Source: Microcella alkaliphila | Lineage (GTDB): Bacteria; Actinomycetota; Actinomycetes; Actinomycetales; Microbacteriaceae | NCBI RefSeq assembly: GCF_004216855.1 | Contig: NZ_SGXT01000015.1 | Coordinates: 124,001-188,000 of the forward strand | Length of the DNA: 64,000 nucleotides | Reading direction: 5' to 3' | Shown here: piece by piece, positions 50,991-59,743 of the stretch | Layout: each line of letters begins with the position of its first letter | Numbering within the stretch: the first letter of the stretch is position 1 | Made by a program: the position numbers and the translations under genes | The notes under the pieces: generated by a model | The model's input: the letters and a program-made list of their open reading frames with translations, nothing else | Database searches by the model: none | What the model was told of the DNA's origin: nothing

Positions 50991-52685
50991 TTGTCTGACC
51001 CCGCACTCGACGACGATCTCGCCGCTCTGCGCGCTGGCGCGGCCCGCTGGGTCGCCATGCCGCTGGGCGAGAAGCGTAGGCTGCTGCGCCAGATCCGGGC
51101 CGCAACCCTGGCGGTCGCCGCCGACTGGGTTGCCGCCGCGTGCGCGGTCAAGGACGTCGACCCGCGCTCGCCCGCCGCCGGCGAGGAGTGGTCAAGCGGA
51201 CCATACGCACTCATCACGATGACGAGCGCGCTCGAAAAGACGCTCAAGCTGATCGAGAAGGGTCGCTCGCCCCTCGACGAGGTCGCCGTCACCGGCGCTC
51301 CGGGGGGACGCCTCGCCGTCGCCGCCTTCCCGTATCTGCCAAAAGATGTGGTGCTGAGCGGCTACGAGGCCCACGTGTGGTTGCGGCCCGGCCTCGACCT
51401 CGACGTCATTCGCAACGGTGTCGCGCGTGCCCTTCGCGACCCCAGCCGCGCCCCGCGAGTGACCGCCGTGCTGGGCGCAGGCAACGTCAGCGGGATCCCC
51501 GCACTCGATGTTCTCAATGCCCTCTACGGCGAGGCGAGCGCGGCGATCGTGAAGCTCAATCCCGTCAACGCCCGCATCGCCGAGGCACTCGAGGCGGCCT
51601 TCGCCCCCCTCATCGACATCGACCTGGTGCGCATCACGACCGGCGGCGCCGATGTCGGTCAGGCGCTCGTGCAGCACACGCTCGTCGACGCCGTCCACAT
51701 CACCGGTAGTCGCGCCACGCACGACACGATCCTGTTCGGCACGGGCGACGATGCGGAACACCGTCGCGCCGCCGGCGAGCGGCTCCTCACGAAGCCCATG
51801 ACGAGCGAGCTGGGCGGGGTCGGCCCGGCAATCGTGGTGCCCGACGACGAGTGGACCGACGACGAACTCGATGCCGCCGCCCGCAACCTCACGACGCAGC
51901 GGCTCCATAACTCCGGCTTCAACTGCGTCGCCACCCAGGTCGTGGTGATTCCCGCCCACTGGGCGCGCGCTGATGAGTTCGTCGAGGCCCTGCGCGACTA
52001 CGTGCGCGACGCTCCCCCGCGGCGCGCCTACTATCCGGGCGCCTCGCAGCGCCAGCTCGCCGCCTTCTCCGCGCATCCCGACGCCAGCGTCTTGGGTGGC
52101 GACCCGGAGGCTCCGCGCACACTCATCGACCACCTCGACCCCGAGAACTCCGACGAACTGCTGTTCACGACCGAAATCTTCGGCCCCGTTCTCGGCGTCG
52201 TCCGGCTGTCGACTGACGCCGACGCCGCCAGTTTCTTGGATGCTGCGGTCACCTTCTGCAATGACCGGCTGGCGGGCACGCTCGGCGCCGGCATCATCGC
52301 CCACCCCCGCACGATCGACGAGCTCGGCAACCGCTTCGAGTGGGCGGTGGCGAACCTGCGCTACGGCACGATCGGTGTCAACAGCTGGGTCGGCCCCCTG
52401 TTCGGGATGCCCGCCGCCACGTGGGGGGCCTTCCCTGGGCACACGCCGGACGACGTTGGCAGCGGCATCGGCGTCGTCCACAACGCGCTGCTCCTCGACC
52501 CCGAACACGTCGAGCGCACCGTCGGACGCGGCCCGTGGCAGGCATGGCCGACGCCACTGTGGTTCGTCGACAACCGCACAGCGCACGTGACCGCGCGCCG
52601 ACTAACCCGATTTGCCGGCATCGACTCGTGGGCGATCGCCGCGCCGCTCGGCGCCGCCGCGGTCGACAGCTACCGGAAAGGTTGA
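50991..52685 (+). CDS. Aldehyde dehydrogenase family protein
   Basis: 564-residue dehydrogenase, longer than the usual 480-500. The nucleotide-binding part includes PVNARIAEALEAAFAPLID and DAVHITGSRATHDT (Rossmann turn). The catalytic Cys is in the stretch NSGFNCVATQVVVIP, and TEIFGPVLGVVRL is the late family motif. The N-terminal 60 residues are unlike classic ALDHs. The TTG start follows GAGGAG; a TAGGCT hexamer at about 50932 gives a leader of some 50 bases. It is followed after 4 bases by a GMC oxidoreductase, so the two probably act in sequence on an alcohol and its aldehyde. Confidence 0.88.
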   Translation: MSDPALDDDLAALRAGAARWVAMPLGEKRRLLRQIRAATLAVAADWVAAACAVKDVDPRSPAAGEEWSSGPYALITMTSALEKTLKLIEKGRSPLDEVAVTGAPGGRLAVAAFPYLPKDVVLSGYEAHVWLRPGLDLDVIRNGVARALRDPSRAPRVTAVLGAGNVSGIPALDVLNALYGEASAAIVKLNPVNARIAEALEAAFAPLIDIDLVRITTGGADVGQALVQHTLVDAVHITGSRATHDTILFGTGDDAEHRRAAGERLLTKPMTSELGGVGPAIVVPDDEWTDDELDAAARNLTTQRLHNSGFNCVATQVVVIPAHWARADEFVEALRDYVRDAPPRRAYYPGASQRQLAAFSAHPDASVLGGDPEAPRTLIDHLDPENSDELLFTTEIFGPVLGVVRLSTDADAASFLDAAVTFCNDRLAGTLGAGIIAHPRTIDELGNRFEWAVANLRYGTIGVNSWVGPLFGMPAATWGAFPGHTPDDVGSGIGVVHNALLLDPEHVERTVGRGPWQAWPTPLWFVDNRTAHVTARRLTRFAGIDSWAIAAPLGAAAVDSYRKG

Positions 52686-52689
52686 GGCA

Positions 52690-54435
52690 GTGAGCCGGCC
52701 AGAGCGGCATTACGACGTCATCGTCATCGGGTCGGGCTTCGGCGGTTCGGTCGCCGCGCTCCGCCTCGTCGAGAAGGGGTATTCGGTTGCCGTACTCGAG
52801 GCGGGCCGACGCTTCGCCGACGACGAATTTGCCCGCACCAGCTGGGACGTGCGGAAGTTCCTGTGGGCGCCCGCGGTCGGCTGTCTCGGAATTCAGCGCA
52901 TCCACGCCCTCGGCGATGTAATCATCCTCGCCGGCGCGGGCGTCGGGGGCGGATCCCTCGTCTACGCGAACACCCTGTACCGACCGCGGTCCGACGCGTT
53001 CTTCCGCGACCGCCAGTGGGCACACATCACCGACTGGAAAGCCGAGCTCGACCCGTACTACGACCAGGCGAGCCGCATGCTGGGGGTCGTCGAGAACCCC
53101 ACCATCACCCCCGCCGACGAGGTCATGCAGAAGGTCGCCGCAGACATGGGCGTGGCCGACAGTTTTCGCCGCACTCCCGTCGGGGTGTTCTTCGGCGAGG
53201 GCGCGGGCATCGACAGCCCCGACCCCTACTTTGGCGGCGCGGGGCCCGCCCGCACCGGCTGCCGCGAGTGCGGCGAGTGCATGACCGGCTGCCGCCACAA
53301 TGCCAAGAACACCCTCGTGAAGAACTACCTGCACCTCGCCGAGAGCGCCGGGGCAGACGTCGTCGAGCGCACGACGGTAACCCGGCTGCGCCCGCTGCCG
53401 GATGGCGGCTACGAGTTGCTCACCCGAACGACCGGGCCCGGCCCGGGCGGCGAGCGCCGCTGGAGTGCCGGCCAGGTCGTCATCGCCGCCGGAGCGTGGG
53501 GTACCCAGCAGCTGTTGCACGCTGCGAAGGTTCACGGCGAACTGCCGAACCTCTCGGATCGGCTCGGCGAGTTGACCCGCACGAACTCAGAAGCACTCGG
53601 CGGAGCGACGACCCGCTGGCGTCACCGCAAAGAGGTCGACTTCACCCGCGGCGTCGCCATCACCTCGTCCATTCACGTCGACGAGCAGACCCACATCGAA
53701 CCCTGCCGCTACGGCGACGGATCGAACCTCATGGCGCTGCTCGCCACCGTCATGGTCGACGGAGGCGGGCGCGTGCCGCGCTGGCTGCGCTGGCTCGGTC
53801 AGGTGGTGCGTCACCCCGGGCGGGTCGGGTCGATTCTGTTCGGTATCGGTTCCTGGTCGAACCGCTCGATCGTCGCCCTCGTCATGCAGTCGCGTGACAA
53901 TTCGCTCACGGTGACGGCCACGCCGAAGCGCCGCGGGCGCGTGAAGCTCCGCAGCACGCAAGGCCACGGTGAGCCAAACCCGACCTGGATTCCCCAGGCG
54001 AACGCCGCGTACCGGCGCATGGCCGAGCACATGCGGGGCTTCCCTGAGTCGGGAATCGGGGAGGTCGTCGAGGTACCCATGACCGCCCACTTCCTGGGCG
54101 GCGCACCGATCGGCGACTCGCCCGAGACCGGCGTGGTCGACGCCTACCACCGCGCGTTCGGGCACGACGGCCTCCACATTGTCGACGGTTCGACAATCTC
54201 GGCGAACCTCGGCGTGAACCCGTCCCTCACGATCACCGCGCAGGCCGAGCGGGCGTTCGCGCTCTGGCCGAACACGGGCGAGGCGGATGCTCGTCCCGCT
54301 CTCGGCGCCGCGTACGTTCCCGTCGCGCCCGTGGCGCCTCGCTCTCCGGTCGTGCCGGCGGACGCCCCAGCGGCGCTGCGGCTGCCGAACGGCCCCGTCG
54401 TTCTCGGGATGCCCGCCGTACGCCCCGGCGCCTAA
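52690..54435 (+). CDS. GMC oxidoreductase (cholesterol-oxidase-like) with a four-Cys motif
   Basis: FAD oxidase/dehydrogenase of 581 residues. FAD motif GSGFGGSVAALRL at 14-26, then AGAGVGGGSLVYANTLYRP. At residues 191-201 there is C-x2-C-x2-C-x3-C followed by RHNAKNT, a cysteine-rich segment shared with ChoD-like GMC proteins and resembling a ferredoxin-type cluster site. The C-terminal HIVDGSTISANLGVNPSLTITA is the second FAD/active-site region with catalytic His/Asn equivalents. GTG at 52690 follows AGG. No steroid genes are nearby, so substrate is unknown. Its stop overlaps copA's stop by four bases on the opposite strand. Confidence 0.9.
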   Translation: MSRPERHYDVIVIGSGFGGSVAALRLVEKGYSVAVLEAGRRFADDEFARTSWDVRKFLWAPAVGCLGIQRIHALGDVIILAGAGVGGGSLVYANTLYRPRSDAFFRDRQWAHITDWKAELDPYYDQASRMLGVVENPTITPADEVMQKVAADMGVADSFRRTPVGVFFGEGAGIDSPDPYFGGAGPARTGCRECGECMTGCRHNAKNTLVKNYLHLAESAGADVVERTTVTRLRPLPDGGYELLTRTTGPGPGGERRWSAGQVVIAAGAWGTQQLLHAAKVHGELPNLSDRLGELTRTNSEALGGATTRWRHRKEVDFTRGVAITSSIHVDEQTHIEPCRYGDGSNLMALLATVMVDGGGRVPRWLRWLGQVVRHPGRVGSILFGIGSWSNRSIVALVMQSRDNSLTVTATPKRRGRVKLRSTQGHGEPNPTWIPQANAAYRRMAEHMRGFPESGIGEVVEVPMTAHFLGGAPIGDSPETGVVDAYHRAFGHDGLHIVDGSTISANLGVNPSLTITAQAERAFALWPNTGEADARPALGAAYVPVAPVAPRSPVVPADAPAALRLPNGPVVLGMPAVRPGA

Positions 54436-56687
54436 CGCGGCTCGGGCGCGAAGCTGCGCAGTCGCAGCGAATTGCCGAGGACGAACAGGCTCGACACCGC
54501 CATCGCGAGAGCGGCAAGCACCGGGCTGAGGAGGCCCATCATCGCCACCGGAATCGCGGCGGTGTTGTAGCCGAAGGCCCAGAACAGGTTGCCGATGATT
54601 GTGCGCAGGGTGCGCCGAGCGAGGCGGATCGCATCGGGCACGAGCGAGAGGTCGCCAGAGACGATGGTCAGGTCGCTGGCGGCCATCGCCGCGTCGGTTC
54701 CCGACCCCATCGCGATGCCGAGGTCGGCGGCCGCGAGCGCCGCAGCATCGTTGACGCCGTCGCCGAGCATCGCCACGACGTGACCGTCGGCCTGCAGCCC
54801 GCGGATCGCCTCCAGCTTGCCGACCGGCGTCACCCCCGAGCGCACATCGTCGATGCCGAGCTGCTCCGCCACGCGTGCCGCTGCTCCGGCATTGTCGCCC
54901 GTCAACAGCACGGGGGTGAGACCCAGCGCGCGCAACCGCTCAATCGCGGCGGGCGCCTCCGGCCGCACCGCGTCGGAGATGGCGATGAGGCCCGCGTACG
55001 CACCATCGATCGCGACCGCGACCACGGTCATCCCGGCGTTTTCGCGGTGCACGATGTCGGCGCGCACGTCGTCACCCACCTCGACCGACCACGCACTGGT
55101 GAGCCAGTCGGCGCGACCGACGGCGACGGCCCTGTCGTCGACGACGGCCGAGACGCCGGCGCCGTCGTGGGCCTGGAACCCCTCGACGGAGCCCGAAGTG
55201 GCCCTCGCCTCGCGAGCGGCCGCAACGATGGCGGCCGCGACGGGATGCACGCTGCCGCTTTCTGCGCCGGCGGCAGCAGCCAACACCCACTCCTCCGCGA
55301 TGCCGGCGGCGGGCAGCACCGCGGTGACGCGCATCCGGCCGGTGGTGAGCGTTCCCGTCTTGTCGAGCACGATGGTGTCGACTCGGCGGGTCTGCTCGAG
55401 CACCTCGGGGCCTCGAATCAGAATGCCGAGCTGCGAGCCGCGGCCTGTTCCGACGAGCAGGGCGGTCGGGGTAGCAAGGCCGAGCGCGCAGGGGCAGGCG
55501 ATGATCAGGGTGGTGACGGCCGCGGTGAAGGCCTGCTCGATCGTGCCGCCGAACAGGAGCCAGCCGAGCAAGGCCAGCAGCGAGAGCACCATGACCACCG
55601 GGACGAAGATGGCGGACACACGGTCGGCGATGCGCTGCACCCGCGCCTTGCCGGTCTGCGCCTCCTCGACGAGACGGCCGAGACGCGCCAGCTCGGTGTC
55701 GGCACCGATACGGGTGGCCTCGACGGTAATGACGCCGGGGCCGACATTGACGGTGCCGCCGACGACCCGGGCGTCGACAGTCACCTCGACGGGCATGCTT
55801 TCGCCAGTCATGACGGATGTGTCGACGGCGGTCGCCCCGTTGCGCACGAGTCCGTCGGTGGCGATCGTGTCGCCGGGCCTCGCGATGAACCGGTCGCCGA
55901 CGACTAGCTGGTCGACGGCGATACGCGTCTCGACGCCATCACGCAGCACGGCCGCGTCGGTCGCCGAAAGTTTCAGCAGGGCGCGCAGTGCCTCACCGCT
56001 CGCACGCTTCGCCTTCGCTTCGAGATAGCGACCCGCCAGCATGAATGCCGTGACCGCCGCCGCGACCTCGAGGTAGATCTCGTGCGAGCCGGTATCGACG
56101 CTGCCGAACAGCTGAAGGCTCATGACCATGCCGGTCATGCCGGCCTCGCCGAAGAACAGCGTGTAGAGGCTCCACACGAACGCCGCCCCAACGCCGACGG
56201 AAATCAGAGTGTCCATCGTGGCGGTGCCGTGGCGAGCATTCACGAACGCCGCACGGTGGAACGGCCACGCACCCCACACCGCGACGGGGGACGCCAGCGC
56301 CAACACGAGCCACTGCCAGTTCGGGAATTGCAGCGGCGGCACCATCGACAGCACGAGCACGGGCACCGTCAGAGCGACCACGATTGACAGCCGACGTCGC
56401 GCATCGGCGAGGGGATCGGAGGCGTCGCCCTGCGCAGTGGATGCGCGCGGCTCGCTCAGTGGCGCCACCGGCGTCGCGCTGTAACCCGCCTTCTCGATGG
56501 CGGCGACAAGCTCGTCGATCGTTGGGAGTGCGTCAGCGCCGCCCGCAGGCATGACGGTTGCCTTCTCGGTGGCGTAGTTGACGCTCGCCGTCACGCCGCC
56601 CAGCCGTGACAGGCTGCGCTCAACACGACCTGCACACGCCGCGCACGTCATGCCGCCGATCTCGAGCTGAAGGGGTGCCGTGGTCAT
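54432..56687 (-). CDS. copA: Copper-translocating P-type ATPase
   Basis: Copper exporter of the P1B type, 751 residues, eight helices. The N-terminal heavy-metal domain has GGMTCAACAGRVE (Cys 15 and 18). The transmembrane site is CPC in ACPCALGLATPT, the phosphorylation motif is VLDKTGTLTTG, and VVAMLGDGVNDAAALAAADLGIAM closes the catalytic domain. ATG at 56687; a 15-bp palindrome TACCCC-N3-GGGGTA lies 16 bases upstream, a CsoR-type copper operator. Downstream of an unrelated lipoprotein gene and the CopZ-like gene on the same strand. Confidence 0.95.
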   Translation of the reverse strand: MTTAPLQLEIGGMTCAACAGRVERSLSRLGGVTASVNYATEKATVMPAGGADALPTIDELVAAIEKAGYSATPVAPLSEPRASTAQGDASDPLADARRRLSIVVALTVPVLVLSMVPPLQFPNWQWLVLALASPVAVWGAWPFHRAAFVNARHGTATMDTLISVGVGAAFVWSLYTLFFGEAGMTGMVMSLQLFGSVDTGSHEIYLEVAAAVTAFMLAGRYLEAKAKRASGEALRALLKLSATDAAVLRDGVETRIAVDQLVVGDRFIARPGDTIATDGLVRNGATAVDTSVMTGESMPVEVTVDARVVGGTVNVGPGVITVEATRIGADTELARLGRLVEEAQTGKARVQRIADRVSAIFVPVVMVLSLLALLGWLLFGGTIEQAFTAAVTTLIIACPCALGLATPTALLVGTGRGSQLGILIRGPEVLEQTRRVDTIVLDKTGTLTTGRMRVTAVLPAAGIAEEWVLAAAAGAESGSVHPVAAAIVAAAREARATSGSVEGFQAHDGAGVSAVVDDRAVAVGRADWLTSAWSVEVGDDVRADIVHRENAGMTVVAVAIDGAYAGLIAISDAVRPEAPAAIERLRALGLTPVLLTGDNAGAAARVAEQLGIDDVRSGVTPVGKLEAIRGLQADGHVVAMLGDGVNDAAALAAADLGIAMGSGTDAAMAASDLTIVSGDLSLVPDAIRLARRTLRTIIGNLFWAFGYNTAAIPVAMMGLLSPVLAALAMAVSSLFVLGNSLRLRSFAPEPR

Positions 56688-56702
56688 AGCCCCATTGTGA
56701 CA

Positions 56703-56717
56703 TACCCCGGTGGGGTA
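56703..56717 (-). promoter_or_regulatory. Copper operator (CsoR-like) of copA
   Basis: TACCCCGGTGGGGTA, a palindrome starting 16 bases before the copA start codon. CsoR repressors bind such GC-rich palindromes. No csoR gene is in the window. Confidence 0.7.
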
Positions 56718-56733
56718 CTCCAGCGAGCTCTGG

Positions 56734-57708
56734 CTACCAGTCGAGGGTGACCAAGAGCGTGAGCGTCTCGCCACCGTCGCTACTCACGAACACGCCGTCT
56801 GCCGTCGCGACATAGATGGCCTCGCCGCTCGTGCCGAGCGCGAGGGCTGCGGGCACCGCGGCCAGGGCGCCGAACTGCTGCCAGCGCTCGCCGTCGGTCG
56901 AACTCCACAGAGCCCCCGCCGAGTCGACGCCCACGATGCGCCACTCTTTCGTGCCGACCGGCGGCGTCGCGAGGAGTTGCAGAGCGGGCGCAGCCTCGGG
57001 CTCGACGAAGGCGCGGCCCCGGTCCGTGCTGACCTTGAGACCCACGGGCGTGACCGCGACGAGAGCCGATCCGTCGCTGGTGAAGGCGAGCGACGTCGCA
57101 CCGATCACCGCTCCCTTCTGCCACGATTCTCCACCGTCGGGGCTGTAGAAGACGGAGTTACTGACCGTATCGGCGGCGGCGATGATGGCGTCGACGGCCG
57201 TCGAACCGGCGGCGGTAATCGCGTGAAAGTCGACTTCGCCGGTCAGGGCGAAGGGCGCCCACTCGCCCGACTCAGTGTCGCCCACCCAGAGGCCCAGCCG
57301 CTCGTCGGCGCTGACCTCCGGGTCGTTCGGGTGACCACTGATGAGGACGCGGGCTCCCAGTCGCTGGTAGCTCTTGACGTCGTCGACGCGATCCCCCAGC
57401 AATGTGGTGGACCGAGCGGCGGTATCGGTATCGGTGTCGGTGTCGGGCAAGGTCGCCACATAGATGCCGCGATCGGTGGCGACGCGAATTACTCCCGCGG
57501 TCTCGTCGATGTCGAGGGCGGCGATCCGCGTCGGAAGAACGTCGGCCTGCTCCGGCGCGGACGCCTGCTCGGGGGCCGAGGCCACATCGGCCTGCACGGG
57601 CGCGTCTGCACCATCGCTGATCGCCGTCGCGCACCCCGCTAGCAGCAACGCTGCTGCGGCGAGGAGGGCGGCGGCGCGCGTGCGCGCGTCGAAAGGTTGG
57701 GGTGTCAT
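56734..57708 (-). CDS. Lipoprotein with BNR/photosystem-II-stability-like beta-propeller (F510_1955-type)
   Basis: 324-residue exported lipoprotein: signal peptide with lipobox LAGC (Cys 26), then a low-complexity linker with repeated PEQA-type units and a DTDTDTDT run. The rest is a beta-propeller of BNR-like repeats (SPDGGESWQKGAV, STDRGRAFVEPEA, SSDGGETLTLL), seen in the sialidase-like/F510_1955 group. Such proteins often sit in copper-gene clusters, as here between copA and copZ. It has no obvious metal ligands. The ATG is 31 bases downstream of a possible -10; no strong ribosome binding site. Confidence 0.72.
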   Translation of the reverse strand: MTPQPFDARTRAAALLAAAALLLAGCATAISDGADAPVQADVASAPEQASAPEQADVLPTRIAALDIDETAGVIRVATDRGIYVATLPDTDTDTDTAARSTTLLGDRVDDVKSYQRLGARVLISGHPNDPEVSADERLGLWVGDTESGEWAPFALTGEVDFHAITAAGSTAVDAIIAAADTVSNSVFYSPDGGESWQKGAVIGATSLAFTSDGSALVAVTPVGLKVSTDRGRAFVEPEAAPALQLLATPPVGTKEWRIVGVDSAGALWSSTDGERWQQFGALAAVPAALALGTSGEAIYVATADGVFVSSDGGETLTLLVTLDW

Positions 57709-57770
57709 AACCGATTCAGAGTAATCGACCGAACCGGATTCGCCGAATCAGTTGGCGAGGAAATCCCAGG

Positions 57771-58127
57771 TCAGCGGCCAACAATCTCGTAGCCGGCATC
57801 CGCGATCGCGGTGCGCAGAGCATCCGCCTCGATGGGATGCGTGGCCTGAACGGTGACCCGGGATGCGCCCTGCGCGTTCAGGTCGACGGCCACGCTCGTA
57901 ACGCCGTCGAGAGCGCTCACCTCTTCCGTGACGCTTGCGACGCAGTGGCCGCAGGTCATGCCGCTCACGAGGAACGAGGCTTCGACCCCCTCGACCGAGG
58001 CGGCGCCAGCCGTCGCCTCCGTGTCGGCGGCCCCGTGGCCGCACCCGCAGCTTCCGCCACCACAGCAGCCGCCACCCCCCTGTCCGAGCAGGGTGAGGCC
58101 GGGCTGCGCTGAAAAGTTGTCGTTCAT
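57771..58127 (-). CDS. copZ: Heavy-metal-associated domain protein, CopZ-like
   Basis: 118-residue copper carrier. The N-terminus has a glycine/cysteine-rich stretch (Cys 21, 22, 27, 29 and His 31) unlike a plain CopZ. Residues about 52-118 are a heavy-metal domain with SGMTCGHCVAS (Cys 59 and 62) and EEVSALDGVTSVAVDL. It should pass copper to CopA. ATG follows GGAGG, and TACCCC-N3-GGGGTA lies 16 bases upstream, the same as for copA. The extra Cys-rich tail is the unusual part. Confidence 0.88.
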   Translation of the reverse strand: MNDNFSAQPGLTLLGQGGGGCCGGGSCGCGHGAADTEATAGAASVEGVEASFLVSGMTCGHCVASVTEEVSALDGVTSVAVDLNAQGASRVTVQATHPIEADALRTAIADAGYEIVGR

Positions 58128-58142
58128 GCCTCCAGTGTCGCA

Positions 58143-58157
58143 TACCCCAGAGGGGTA
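58143..58157 (-). promoter_or_regulatory. Copper operator (CsoR-like) of the CopZ-like gene
   Basis: TACCCCAGAGGGGTA, same spacing (16 bases) to its start codon as the copA copy. The bases between operator and start are also alike in both genes. Confidence 0.7.
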
Positions 58158-58186
58158 CACGGGCACGAGAAACCCAGAAACGACAA

Positions 58187-58219
58187 AACCGCCTCGATCC
58201 GTGAGAGATCGAGACGGTT
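58187..58219 (-). terminator. Rho-independent terminator of tRNA-Leu
   Basis: Arms 58187-58199 and 58207-58219 pair over 13 positions with one mismatch around a 7-base loop. On the reverse strand the stem is followed by TTTTG, a T-run in the right place. Confidence 0.8.
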
Positions 58220-58225
58220 ATCTCG

Positions 58226-58309
58226 TGCGCGAGGGGGGACTTGAACCCCCACGCCCTTGCGGGCACTGGCACCTGAAGCCAGCGCGTCTGCCAATTCCGC
58301 CACTCGCGC
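58226..58309 (-). tRNA. tRNA-Leu (anticodon CAG)
   Basis: 84-base tRNA on the reverse strand. The acceptor stem GCGCGAG pairs with CTCGCGC, the D-arm is GTGGCGGAATTGGCAGACGC, the anticodon loop ttCAGgt (positions 58273-58275) sits in stem CTGGC/GCCAG, there is a long variable arm, and the T-arm has GGTTCAAGTCC. No CCA is encoded. Length and variable arm are those of a class II tRNA. It reads CUG codons, common in this GC-rich genome. Confidence 0.95.
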
Positions 58310-58447
58310 GAGACGGCGCACTCGCGCCATCAACCTGGCGAGATTATCACAGCGGGCGGCACCCGCTCGCACCGCCCGGTAGCGGCGGATCCGCCCAGAA
58401 AGCGCCGGTGAGTATCCCCGATTCGGCCCGCGGTCACGCACGCCGAC

Positions 58448-58453
58448 TAGCAT
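58448..58453 (+). promoter_or_regulatory. -10 hexamer TAGCAT for the fhaA cluster
   Basis: TAGCAT lies 31 bases before the GTG at 58485; a GGGAGGA ribosome binding site follows, so this transcript has a short leader. Confidence 0.45.
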
Positions 58454-58484
58454 CGGTACGTCCGCAGGCTGAGGGAGGACGCAC

Positions 58485-59189
58485 GTGGGGCTTCTCGATA
58501 GCTTCGAGCGCGGCTTAGAGCGCGTCGTCGGTGGCGCCTTCGCGAAGACCTTCAAGTCGGGCGTACAGCCGGTCGAGATCGCCGCCGCGCTACGCCGCGA
58601 ACTCGACACGAAGGCTGCCGTCGTCGCCCGTGACCGCATCCTCGTGCCGAATCGCTTGACCGTACGGCTGGCTCCCGCCGACCACGACCGCATGGCGGCG
58701 CTCGGCGAGGCGCTCAACGACGAGCTCACGCAACTCGTTCAGCGGCACGCCACAGCACAGCGCTACACCTTCCCCGGCGGAATCCGCATCGCCCTCGAGC
58801 GCGACGGTTCGCTCAGTGAGGGTGTTCTGCGCGTGAGTTCTGAGTCGGTGAAGGGGCGGGTCACGTGGGTGGCCGTGCTCGACATCGACGGGCAGCGACA
58901 CCGACTGAAGAAGGGGCGCACGGTCGTCGGCCGCGGCTCCGAAGCCGACATCACCGTCGACGACCCTGGCACCTCGCGCAAACACGTCGAGATTGCGTGG
59001 GACGGCGCCAACGGGCAGGTCACCGACCTCGGTTCGACGAACGGCTCGCGCCTGAACGGTGAGCCCGTCGCGCGCGCCGTGCTGCAACCGGATAGCGTGA
59101 TCGAGATCGGGCGCACGAGCATCCTGTACCGGGTGCTGGCGCAGTCCGACGATGCCGCTGATCGCACCACCCGAGGAGGCGCTCTGTGA
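58485..59189 (+). CDS. fhaA: FHA-domain protein FhaA
   Basis: 234 residues. The N-terminal DUF3662 domain (LLDSFERGLERVVGGAFAKTFKSGVQPVEIAAALRRE) is the FhaA hallmark. The C-terminal FHA domain has GRGSEADITVDDPGTSRKHVEI and TDLGSTNGSRLNGEPV, binding phosphothreonine. In mycobacteria it binds the wall regulator MviN after PknB phosphorylation; here it heads the wall cluster. GTG start behind GGGAGGA. Overlaps fhaB by four bases. Confidence 0.95.
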   Translation: MGLLDSFERGLERVVGGAFAKTFKSGVQPVEIAAALRRELDTKAAVVARDRILVPNRLTVRLAPADHDRMAALGEALNDELTQLVQRHATAQRYTFPGGIRIALERDGSLSEGVLRVSSESVKGRVTWVAVLDIDGQRHRLKKGRTVVGRGSEADITVDDPGTSRKHVEIAWDGANGQVTDLGSTNGSRLNGEPVARAVLQPDSVIEIGRTSILYRVLAQSDDAADRTTRGGAL

Positions 59190-59737
59190 GCGAGTTGACG
59201 CTGCTGCTCCTGCGCGTCGGGTTCCTCATCCTGATGTGGGCGCTCGTGTTCGCCATCGTGTATGCGCTGCGCTCCGACCTGTTCGGGCAGAAGGTGCGCC
59301 GCATGCCGGCGTCGGCGCAACCCTCGCCGGTCGTCGCCCCCACCCCCACGCCGGTGCCCGCAGCCGCGCCGACCCGCGACCTGTCGCCCGCACCGCGCAG
59401 CGGGCTCGGCGGTGTGGCGGGCGGCAACGACAGCGACGACGGCGAACCCGCCCGCCGCCTCGTGATCACGAGCGGCTCGAAGGAGGGAATCGAGCTCGAG
59501 CTCGACGGCGACCAGCTCACGATCGGGCGCTCGAGCGACTCGGGACTCGTGATCCGCGATGACTACACCTCCACCCACCACGCGCGCCTCATGCTGTGGG
59601 ACGGCAAGTGGATGGTGCAAGACCTCGACTCGACCAACGGCACGTTCCTCGGCGGCAAGCGGGTGAGCATCCCTACGCACGTGCCCCTCAACACCCCCGT
59701 CAGCATCGGCACGACGACGTTCGAGTTGCGACGGTAG
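59186..59737 (+). CDS. fhaB: FHA-domain protein FhaB (FipA-like)
   Basis: 183 residues. A membrane helix at the N-terminus (LLLLRVGFLILMWALVFAIV), then a proline/alanine-rich linker and an FHA domain with LTIGRSSDSGLVIRDDYTSTHHARL and LDSTNGTFLGGKRV. Membrane-bound phosphothreonine reader next to FhaA. Overlaps fhaA (GTGA) and is followed six bases later by pstP. Confidence 0.94.
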   Translation: MSELTLLLLRVGFLILMWALVFAIVYALRSDLFGQKVRRMPASAQPSPVVAPTPTPVPAAAPTRDLSPAPRSGLGGVAGGNDSDDGEPARRLVITSGSKEGIELELDGDQLTIGRSSDSGLVIRDDYTSTHHARLMLWDGKWMVQDLDSTNGTFLGGKRVSIPTHVPLNTPVSIGTTTFELRR

Positions 59738-59743
59738 GCGCCC

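Noticed and set aside
50932-50991. TPP-like riboswitch before the aldehyde dehydrogenase (CTGAGAG and GAACCCTGG present)
   Set aside because: Only about 50 bases; the conserved second half and pairing of a TPP switch are missing.
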